From: Bacteroidetes/Chlorobi group bacterium ChocPot_Mid
GTDB lineage: Bacteria; Bacteroidota; Ignavibacteria; Kapaibacteriales; UBA2268
Length of the DNA: 8,683 nt
Assembly (NCBI GenBank): GCA_003731675.1
Contig: RCNQ01000051.1
Location: 1 to 8,683 of the forward strand
Direction: 5' to 3'
Of this stretch, positions 1-5,998 are shown piece after piece. Position 1 is the stretch's first letter; each line of letters begins with the position of its first letter. The translations under genes and the position numbers were made by a program. The notes below the pieces were generated by a model. That model saw only the letters and a program-made list of their open reading frames with translations, had not been told where the DNA came from and did no database searches.

Positions 1-1
1 G

Positions 2-598
2 AATTATTCAAAATATAAATCTAAGAATACTATTCTTTTCTTTGAAGGAATTTTTCTGAAGATTTTTATGTTTTTAAAAATAAAAAAAATTTTGCCTGAT
101 GTGAATGGTACTGACTTGTCAAAGTATGTTTTCGATGAGCTACGCAAAACGGGCAAGAAGATTTTTTTACTTGGTGCAGAGCAGGAAATATCCGAGAGTG
201 TAAGAAACAGATTAGCAGGTGAAGAAAGCTTGAGTATAGCTGGATTTCATAATGGATATTTTAATTTTGAAGAGGAATCAGTTATCATTGATAAAATCAA
301 TTCTTCTGGTGCAGAAGTTCTGATTAATGCAATGGGGTTTTCTAAGGAAATGAATTTTGCAATTGCTAATTATGACAGATTGAATGTAAAGATAATCTGG
401 AATGTTGGCGGACTATTTGATTTTCTTTCAGGACATAGAAAAAGAGCACCTGAGATAATGAGGGTATTGGGCTTGGAATGGCTTTTCAGGTTGATTCAGG
501 AACCAGAAAAAAAATTATTCAGGAATTTATATCCTCCGGTTTGGTTTGTTATTATGGTTATTAAATCATATATTAAGAAAAAAGTTAATGGATATTGA
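2..598 (+). CDS. GT26 (WecG/TagA/CpsF family) glycosyltransferase, 5'-truncated by window edge
   Basis: GT26 enzymes transfer an N-acetyl-hexosamine-type sugar from a UDP donor to a polyprenyl-linked acceptor on the inner membrane face during surface glycan assembly. The first in-window ATG is at 68, but the frame is open back to base 2, and the upstream codons also match the family. The segment FEGI followed by NGTDL aligns without gaps to the (P)DG...(A/V)G.DL stretch of TagA. The real start therefore lies left of the window, and about 198 residues are visible of the usual 240 or so. The later family motifs are good: FLLG, GYF, NVGGLFDFLSGHRKRAP and LGLEWLFRLIQEP. Two active-site motifs are off: the usual DG is EG (codon 44-46), and the usual G-x-P-K-Q-E is GFSKEM (335-352). 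It may be a divergent or catalytically altered member. Its end overlaps the deacetylase start, suggesting translational coupling. Family call is firm; exact sugar is unknown. Confidence 0.85.
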   Translation, partial: NYSKYKSKNTILFFEGIFLKIFMFLKIKKILPDVNGTDLSKYVFDELRKTGKKIFLLGAEQEISESVRNRLAGEESLSIAGFHNGYFNFEEESVIIDKINSSGAEVLINAMGFSKEMNFAIANYDRLNVKIIWNVGGLFDFLSGHRKRAPEIMRVLGLEWLFRLIQEPEKKLFRNLYPPVWFVIMVIKSYIKKKVNGY

Positions 599-1397
599 GC
601 CCGTAAATATTTTCACTGTTGACCTTGAGGACTGGTATCTGACAGATGATTATTTAATTGATAAATCACGATTCAATGAATTCGAAAGAAATCTTATTCA
701 GAACACTGAAATTATTTTGGAATTACTTAAGGTATCAAAAAATAAAGCAACTTTTTTTGTCCTTGGGAAAATTGCGGAAATGATTCCTTCTTTGGTCAAT
801 GAAATAATAAGTGAGGGACACGAAATTGCATCTCACGGTTATAATCACAAATTAATTTCGGCTATGAGTCCTGAAGAATTTAAGATTGATATCGAAAAGA
901 CTAATTGTGCAATTAATGATGCTACTGGGATATTTCCTGTCGGATACCGAGCCCCGTATTTTGTTTTTCTGCCATGGATGATTGAAATTCTAAGGGAAAA
1001 TGGTTTGAAATATGATTCTTCGATAAACATCAGGTGGTTAAACAAGTGGAAAGATGTGGTCAATACCGTGGAGCTTGGTCAGACAAATAATTTCAGTATT
1101 TTTCCAATACAAAATTATAATATATTTGGTATGAATATTCCAAATTGCGGAGGAGGATATTTTAGATTATATCCATACAAAATTTTTAAAGCATTATTTG
1201 ATAAGAGCATAAATCCTTTTGGGATGAGGATATTTTATATTCATCCGTGGGATATTTGTAATTCATTGGACAAGAAACAGATTAAATTACTTAGTCGTTT
1301 CAAGAATTTTTATAATACTTCGTCAACAATAAATAAACTGGAGAGATTAATGGAGGATTACAGGTTCAATTCCTTCAGAGAATATTTGGAGAAATGA
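588..1397 (+). CDS. NodB-type polysaccharide deacetylase, DUF3473/exosortase-locus subtype
   Basis: This metal-dependent carbohydrate esterase (CE4 fold) is predicted to remove N- or O-acetyl groups from a surface polysaccharide. The 269-residue product has TVDLEDW (D12, D15), ATFFVLG (54-60), the metal-binding SHGYNH (H83, H87), and the GYRAPYF arginine-proline motif (119-125). The second half carries YDSS, GGGYFRLYPY (188-197) and YIHPWD (217-222), which are the marks of the DUF3473-type deacetylases found in EpsH/exosortase polysaccharide loci. The ATG at 588 was chosen because the conserved domain begins 7 residues later. A longer version from a TTG at 546 would add 14 residues lying wholly inside the preceding gene. 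The 11-bp overlap with that gene points to one transcript. There is no signal peptide, so the visible protein is predicted cytoplasmic, as is common for this subtype. Family call is confident; substrate is unknown. Confidence 0.9.
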   Translation: MDIEPVNIFTVDLEDWYLTDDYLIDKSRFNEFERNLIQNTEIILELLKVSKNKATFFVLGKIAEMIPSLVNEIISEGHEIASHGYNHKLISAMSPEEFKIDIEKTNCAINDATGIFPVGYRAPYFVFLPWMIEILRENGLKYDSSINIRWLNKWKDVVNTVELGQTNNFSIFPIQNYNIFGMNIPNCGGGYFRLYPYKIFKALFDKSINPFGMRIFYIHPWDICNSLDKKQIKLLSRFKNFYNTSSTINKLERLMEDYRFNSFREYLEK

Positions 1398-1406
1398 CAA
1401 TATAAT

Positions 1407-2006
1407 ATGTTCATAGATGTAAATCAAAGAGAGACAATATTAATCAGCAAGGATTCTTTCCGATATTTGAAAATCAGAAGATACATTGAGCTTTTTTTAA
1501 TTTTATTATTTTCACCATTCATTTGCATCGTATTTGTATTCGTATCCGCTTTGGTAATATCAGATGGGCATAAAAAAATCTTTTTTAAGCAAAAAAGAAT
1601 TGGTTTTCAAGAAAAAGAATTTGAAATTTATAAATTCCGAACGATTAAAAATTCAAATAATAATATTTCAAAGACTGGTGAATTTATAAGGAGGCACAGA
1701 CTTGATGAAGTTCCGCAAATAATAAATATATTAAAAGGAGACTTATATCTAATCGGACCAAGACCTGAAGTTGCAGAAGAATATTTTGAGTTTAAAAATA
1801 TAATTCCTCAATATCATATAAGAAAGATGATACCACAAGGTATTACAGGTTGGGCACAGGTTAATCATCCACATTCCGCTACTGCAGAGGGGAATCAGAA
1901 GAAACTGGATTATGATAAATACTATATAAAAAACTTATCTTTAAAACTTGATTTCAAAATCGTTTTAAAAACTATACGATATATTTTTACAGGGCAGATT
2001 AAATAA
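1407..2006 (+). CDS. Bacterial sugar transferase (monotopic phosphoglycosyl transferase)
   Basis: These enzymes move a sugar-1-phosphate from a UDP-sugar onto polyprenyl phosphate, the first membrane-committed step of exopolysaccharide or glycan assembly. The 199-residue protein is the minimal catalytic form (PglC/EpsL size) without the four-helix N-terminal domain of WcaJ/WbaP types. It shows one hydrophobic segment (about 27-51) with a Ser-Pro at 36-37, consistent with the re-entrant membrane helix known in PglC. Then come KRIG, YKFRT (75-79), the catalytic Asp-Glu pair in RLDEVPQ (D100, E101), GDLYLIGPRP (111-120), and QGITGWAQVN. The loop between KFRT and the catalytic DE is shorter than in most relatives. 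It starts 9 bp after the deacetylase stop, with a GGAG at 1388-1391 that is rather far from the ATG. It probably forms one operon with its neighbours. Which sugar is used cannot be read from the sequence. Confidence 0.92.
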   Translation: MFIDVNQRETILISKDSFRYLKIRRYIELFLILLFSPFICIVFVFVSALVISDGHKKIFFKQKRIGFQEKEFEIYKFRTIKNSNNNISKTGEFIRRHRLDEVPQIINILKGDLYLIGPRPEVAEEYFEFKNIIPQYHIRKMIPQGITGWAQVNHPHSATAEGNQKKLDYDKYYIKNLSLKLDFKIVLKTIRYIFTGQIK

Positions 2007-2012
2007 TCACAA

Positions 2013-2019
2013 GGGAGGG
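2013..2019 (+). promoter_or_regulatory. Strong Shine-Dalgarno site of the beta-helix gene
   Basis: GGGAGGG lies 3 bases before the ATG at 2023, with a core GGAGG 4 bases away. It supports this start and falls in the 16-bp gap after the sugar transferase stop. Classical Bacteroidia rarely use such sites, so this also bears on the host lineage. Confidence 0.6.
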
Positions 2020-2022
2020 TTA

Positions 2023-3486
2023 ATGAAAATATATTTTAGAATAATTGTTTTATCTATAATTTTAATTACGAATACTTACGGCAAGACCTGGCGTGTACAG
2101 CCAGATGGGGAGTACAAATATTGCAGTGATATAAGTAATCTTGTCTCGGATTCTGATACGATTTTGATTGAGCAGGGACTTTATGAGAATGACAGGCAAG
2201 TGAGCTGGACGAAAAATAATCTCGTTATAATCGGTGTTAATAAGCCAATACTGAGGGCAGGTGATATCATTGCAAATGACAACAGCAACGGGAAAGGGAT
2301 TTTTGTAATTAAAGGAAATAACACTCTGATTGAAAATATAGAATTTCAGAATTGCAAGGTGCAAAGTCGTAATGGTGCAGGAATTCGGCAGGAAGGTTCA
2401 AACCTGATTGTGAGATATTGTATATTTAATGGGAATGAGATGGGGATATTGCAGGGTGGAACGATACCAGATTGTAAGATTGTTGTTGAACACTGTGTTT
2501 TCATGAACAATGGGAGTACTGAAAATCCGGGATATCAACATAATATTTATATCAACCATATTGATACTTTGATTTTCAGATATAACTTTACTTACGATGC
2601 GATAGCCGAAGGACACGAGTTGAAAAGCAGAGCAAATAATAATTACATTTTGTACAACAGAATTTCAAATTTCAGTTCGACAGACAGCAGAAATATTGAT
2701 TTGCCTAATGGTGGAAGAGCTATCATAATGGGCAATATAATTGAACAAGGAGAAAATTCATCAAATTCGAATATAATTGGTTTTGGACTTGAAGGATTAG
2801 TGAATCCTCCACCACACAATCTGTGGATTTGCAGTAATACTATTGTAAATAGAAAAAACAAAGGGAGCTTTGTAAATATTGCAAACATTGATACATTGTT
2901 TATGAAAAATAATATATGCGTTGGTGCTAAAACAGGTGGATTTATTATTGGTAATGCTTCGATGCTTGATACATCACATAATTTTATAAGTGATAATATT
3001 AACAGCCCATTGTTTTTTGATGTAAATGATGAGGATTATCACCTGAACTCAGGTAGTCCTGCAATAGATGCCGGAGTTGAGCTTAATGAATATGCAATGG
3101 GACTTAAGACTCAGCCAGAATACGAATATCAAGATACATCGAAGTTTGTTTTAAGAAATTTAAACGGAACAATTGACTTAGGTGCTTATGAATTTAAGAC
3201 TCAAACAGATATTGATAATAAAATCGGTTTTGGAAATGATGAGTTTGTGATTTTTCCGAATCCTGCAACAAAATCTACAAATATTTTTTATAAAACAGAA
3301 TCCTCAGAAATAATAATACAGATAATAAATAATTTAGGAAGTGTCGTTTACTCTTGTGTAATGCAGACTCACGAAAGTGATAATAAAATAAATATTGATA
3401 CTGAAAGGTTACCAGTAGGTGTTTATTATTTATTTGTAAAAGACAAGAAAAAAATACATTCAGAAATGTTGATTGTTCTTGATTAA
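2023..3486 (+). CDS. Secreted right-handed beta-helix protein with T9SS type A sorting domain
   Basis: The 487-residue product has an N-terminal signal peptide (hydrophobic 5-16, likely cut near TYG-KT at 20). About 300 residues of parallel beta-helix follow, with coils spaced by N-x-I and I-x-N patterns such as NTLIENIEF, NLIVRYCIF and NNYILYNRI. After this comes the LNSGSPAIDAG element (341-351), which commonly closes such helices. A linker leads to a C-terminal sorting domain from about residue 408: VIFPNPA, then a LPVGVYYLFV strand. Proteins of this build cross the outer membrane by type IX secretion and lose the tail on release or surface anchoring. Many beta-helix proteins are polysaccharide lyases, epimerases or binders, but I see no signature fixing one activity. 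It sits 16 bp behind the sugar transferase, so a role on the locus polysaccharide is plausible inference. The fold and export calls are firm. Confidence 0.88.
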   Translation: MKIYFRIIVLSIILITNTYGKTWRVQPDGEYKYCSDISNLVSDSDTILIEQGLYENDRQVSWTKNNLVIIGVNKPILRAGDIIANDNSNGKGIFVIKGNNTLIENIEFQNCKVQSRNGAGIRQEGSNLIVRYCIFNGNEMGILQGGTIPDCKIVVEHCVFMNNGSTENPGYQHNIYINHIDTLIFRYNFTYDAIAEGHELKSRANNNYILYNRISNFSSTDSRNIDLPNGGRAIIMGNIIEQGENSSNSNIIGFGLEGLVNPPPHNLWICSNTIVNRKNKGSFVNIANIDTLFMKNNICVGAKTGGFIIGNASMLDTSHNFISDNINSPLFFDVNDEDYHLNSGSPAIDAGVELNEYAMGLKTQPEYEYQDTSKFVLRNLNGTIDLGAYEFKTQTDIDNKIGFGNDEFVIFPNPATKSTNIFYKTESSEIIIQIINNLGSVVYSCVMQTHESDNKINIDTERLPVGVYYLFVKDKKKIHSEMLIVLD

Positions 3487-3573
3487 AATTATCTTATAAA
3501 ATAATTCCTGATTAATGATTTAATTGCAATAATTTACGTAATTTAGCAGAATAGAGTTTAGCTAAAATCAAAA

Positions 3574-4536
3574 GTGATAGAATTGGAAATAAAAACGGAA
3601 GAGAACGAAGAGAAAAAAGGTATTCTCTATTTAGTATCAACACCAATCGGGAATTGGGATGATATTACATTGAGAGCTATTAAGGTATTGAAGAATTGTG
3701 ACAGAATTATTTGTGAGGAAGGAAAAGAAGGAGCTAAAATTCTTAGACAATATAATATTCACAAAGAAATAGAATTACTTAACGAACAGAATGAAGATGA
3801 ACGGACATTAGAGTTGATATTGGAGCTTGAAAAAGGAAAACATTTTGCTCTCATTTCGGATTGTGGTACTCCAGTATTTGCTGACCCTGGCTTTAGTCTG
3901 GTAAAGACAGCTTTGAAAAAAAATATAGAAATCAGTGTAATCCCAGGAGCATCAAGTCTGATGGCTGGAATTGTCCGAAGTGGATTTGCGATTAAAGAAT
4001 TTCTGTTTGCAGGATTTTTGAGTAGAATCAAAGAAGAAAGAATATCTCAGTTGAAAGAACTCAGTAAAGAAAGACGAACCGTAGCCCTACTTGAGACACC
4101 ATACAGATTGATGCCTTTTCTCGAAGCGGCAAAATCAGTTATGCCTCATAGACAGGTTTATATAGGTTGTAACCTTACAATGCCTTATGAAACTCATCAT
4201 TATGGAACTTTTACCGAATTATATAATAAATTTTCCGAGAAAAAATTCAAGGGTGAATTTATTGTTATTTTCGAAGGTTTGCCAAAAGATAGCATCATTG
4301 ATGAAAGTGACACATCAAGAATGGGCTATGACAGACCAAGACGACAATATCAATCTAATGATAAATTCGACAGACCGAGAAGGAAATTTCAAACAAAAGA
4401 TGAGTCCGACAGACCGAGAAGGAAATTTCAATCAAAAGATGAGTCCGACAGACCGAGAAGGAAATTTCAATCAAAAGACGATAAATATAAATCCGATAAA
4501 TTCTCTAATAATAGAAAACCATTCAAAAAACGTTGA
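3574..4536 (+). CDS. rsmI: RsmI-family 16S rRNA (C1402 2'-O) methyltransferase with basic repeat tail
   Basis: RsmI uses S-adenosylmethionine to methylate the 2'-OH of C1402 in the ribosomal decoding centre. Residues 16-240 form a tetrapyrrole-methylase fold with LVSTPIGNWDDITLRA (20-35), SDCGTPVFADPG (95-106), VIPGASSL and FLFAGFLSR. The position normally EDTR reads EEGKEG (48-53), so this is a divergent subgroup or a paralog. From about residue 243 the protein becomes a basic, disordered tail with four copies of a 13-residue unit beginning DRPRR (253-304), ending KPFKKR. The tail resembles RNA-binding extensions and is unusual for RsmI. The start is a GTG; an in-frame TAG at 3559 bars a longer version, and a TTG at 3583 is the alternative. 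No strong ribosome site is seen. The 87-bp upstream gap from the polysaccharide operon is AT-rich with no convincing promoter. Family call is solid; the gene symbol is less sure because of the motif change. Confidence 0.85.
   Translation: MIELEIKTEENEEKKGILYLVSTPIGNWDDITLRAIKVLKNCDRIICEEGKEGAKILRQYNIHKEIELLNEQNEDERTLELILELEKGKHFALISDCGTPVFADPGFSLVKTALKKNIEISVIPGASSLMAGIVRSGFAIKEFLFAGFLSRIKEERISQLKELSKERRTVALLETPYRLMPFLEAAKSVMPHRQVYIGCNLTMPYETHHYGTFTELYNKFSEKKFKGEFIVIFEGLPKDSIIDESDTSRMGYDRPRRQYQSNDKFDRPRRKFQTKDESDRPRRKFQSKDESDRPRRKFQSKDDKYKSDKFSNNRKPFKKR
4330..4485 (+). repeat. 39-bp tandem repeat, four copies, inside the rsmI-like gene
   Basis: Four in-frame units start at 4330, 4369, 4408 and 4447. 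Each encodes 13 residues of the pattern DRPRR-(K/Q)-(F/Y)-Q-(S/T)-(K/N)-D-x-x. Copies 2 and 3 differ at one base, and copy 4 matches copy 3 for its first 32 bases. Copy 1 is more diverged. This looks like recent expansion by slippage or unequal recombination, so copy number may vary between strains. Confidence 0.95.
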
Positions 4537-4571
4537 AACATTTTTTGATTTTATCAGGTGATTTTTAAAAT

Positions 4572-5726
4572 CTAATATGATTTTCTTCTTGTGAAAGACC
4601 TTACTGCGTCTTTAATAGCAACAATGAATAAATCAATTTCTTCTTCGGTTGTGAAGTAAGATGGTGAAGCACGAACAGTGCCCCATGGGTAAACTCCTAA
4701 AGGTTTTAAAAGTAATGGGGCGCAATGAAGTCCTGTTCTCACCACAATATCATAAGAACTGTCGAGGAAGTATCCGACTTCTTCGGGTGCCATGTCTCCG
4801 ATATTGAAGCAAAAATTTGCCATGCTGTTATTTTTGTTGCTGGTATAAACTTTGACTTCGGGAAATTCGGCAAGCTCTTTAATAATTCTTCTTACCATAT
4901 CTGCTTTATGTTCACGTATATGGGTTACTCCTTTTTCGAGAACGAAACCAATACCTGCGTTTAAAGAAACAATACCTGGAACATTTGGTGTCCCTGCTTC
5001 ATAAAAAATAGGCATTCCTGGAGGTTGAACGAGAACTTCGCTTTTGATACCTGTGCCACCAACTTTAAGAGGTTTAAGTTCAAGACCTTTTTTAATATGT
5101 AATCCACCGATTCCTTGCATACCGTAAAGTGATTTATGACCGGTGAATGCCAAAAGGTCTATTCCCCAGCCATCAATATCAATTTCAATGGCTCCTGAGG
5201 ATTGTGAAGCATCTACAATAATTGGCATTCCATATTTATGAGCTATCTCAGCTATTCGTTTTATGTCCAGAATTGAGCCAGTTACATTTGATGAGTGATT
5301 AACAACTATGGCTTTTGTGTTGTCTTTAATTGCGGCTTCAATACTTTCTGGAGTAACGTAGCCTGTCTCGTCGCAGTCCACAAAAGTGATTTCGATTTTA
5401 CCTTCTAATTCTAAATGTTTAAGTGGACGAATAACGGAATTGTGTTCAATCCCGGTTGTTACAACATGGGCATTGTTCAAATTCAATCCGTTGATTGCAA
5501 GGTTTAATGCTTCTGTACTACCGGAAGTAAAAACAAATTGCTCAGGTTCGGTTGTATTGAATAATTTACAGAGTTTTTCTCTGCAGGATTGTGCAGGGTC
5601 TTCAGTATTCTTTTCAAGTCCAACTCTTGCAGAATGGCATGGTACCTCGTTTAAATACTTATATACAGCATCAGCAACTTCAGGTGGCTTAGGCCAGCTT
5701 GTTGCGGCATTGTTAAAATAAATCAT
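4572..5726 (-). CDS. Class V aminotransferase, cysteine desulfurase family
   Basis: The 384-residue protein is a PLP enzyme predicted to take sulfur from cysteine (forming alanine and an enzyme persulfide) or to act as a related lyase. It begins with IYFNNAATSWPKP, typical of the stand-alone desulfurase-like subgroup. Other motifs are TSGSTEALN (67-75), GIEHNS (92-97), the PLP-binding DASQS (D172, Q175), the Schiff-base lysine in TGHKS (K198), EAGTPN (243-248), and RTGLHCAP with the likely sulfur-accepting C335. The usual NPGRSGH-like stretch near residue 30 reads PCHSARVGLE, a local departure. The start ATG (complement of 5724-5726) precedes the conserved N-terminus directly. It converges on the rsmI-like gene with 35 bp between stops and has no sulfur-cluster (suf/isc) genes nearby, so its physiological partner is unclear. 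It is read from the AT-rich region shared with the divergent VWA gene. Confidence 0.9.
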   Translation of the reverse strand: MIYFNNAATSWPKPPEVADAVYKYLNEVPCHSARVGLEKNTEDPAQSCREKLCKLFNTTEPEQFVFTSGSTEALNLAINGLNLNNAHVVTTGIEHNSVIRPLKHLELEGKIEITFVDCDETGYVTPESIEAAIKDNTKAIVVNHSSNVTGSILDIKRIAEIAHKYGMPIIVDASQSSGAIEIDIDGWGIDLLAFTGHKSLYGMQGIGGLHIKKGLELKPLKVGGTGIKSEVLVQPPGMPIFYEAGTPNVPGIVSLNAGIGFVLEKGVTHIREHKADMVRRIIKELAEFPEVKVYTSNKNNSMANFCFNIGDMAPEEVGYFLDSSYDIVVRTGLHCAPLLLKPLGVYPWGTVRASPSYFTTEEEIDLFIVAIKDAVRSFTRRKSY

Positions 5727-5955
5727 AAAAATCTCGAATTATTGTTTAATTTTATATTTAAAGATATGCAACTTAGCAAAATGAAAATTCTTATAAAAAT
5801 CATTGAGTATTTATTGTATTATAAATGAATTAATTGTCATAATACTTAATTTTTTGTAGTAAAAAATACTAATTTTAAGAAATTTGTATTGAAAACTGAA
5901 ACCTTTTTGTTTTTTATGTGTTATACATTGGATAATATGACAATTTTTAGAAAAG

Positions 5956-5961
5956 TATAAT
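5956..5961 (+). promoter_or_regulatory. Candidate -10 box for the VWA-WD40 gene
   Basis: TATAAT lies 37 bases before the ATG at 5999, giving a plausible short leader. No good -35 hexamer sits at 16-18 bp, and TTGGAT at 5928-5933 is too far away at 22 bp. The 272-bp divergent region (5727-5998) is extremely AT-rich, so a chance match is possible. A similar TATAAT on the - strand (5823 down to 5818) could serve the desulfurase-like gene, also without a -35. No gene or RNA is apparent in this region. Confidence 0.3.
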
Positions 5962-5998
5962 TTTTCGTAATGTTTTGATGTAAAAAGTTGAGGAAGTA

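Noticed and set aside
546..587. Longer deacetylase start at TTG 546
   Set aside because: The extra 14 codons lie inside the preceding gene and add no conserved sequence; the ATG at 588 sits just before the domain.
2062..2888. - strand open frames across the beta-helix gene
   Set aside because: They are shadows of the + gene, with no ribosome sites or recognisable domains.
3487..3506. Possible terminator hairpin after the beta-helix gene
   Set aside because: The 6-bp stem (AATTAT/ATAATT) is all A-T with an 8-base loop and no following T run, so it is too weak to call.
4524..4547. Possible terminator between the convergent genes
   Set aside because: CAAAAAA pairs with TTTTTTG across a 10-base loop, but it holds one G-C pair and overlaps the rsmI-like stop. 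It may act weakly in both directions but cannot be supported.
4187..4561. Second + strand frame through the rsmI-like 3' end, also with repeated peptide units
   Set aside because: It is the same 39-bp DNA repeat read in another frame. The rsmI-like frame explains the conserved core, and this one matches no family.
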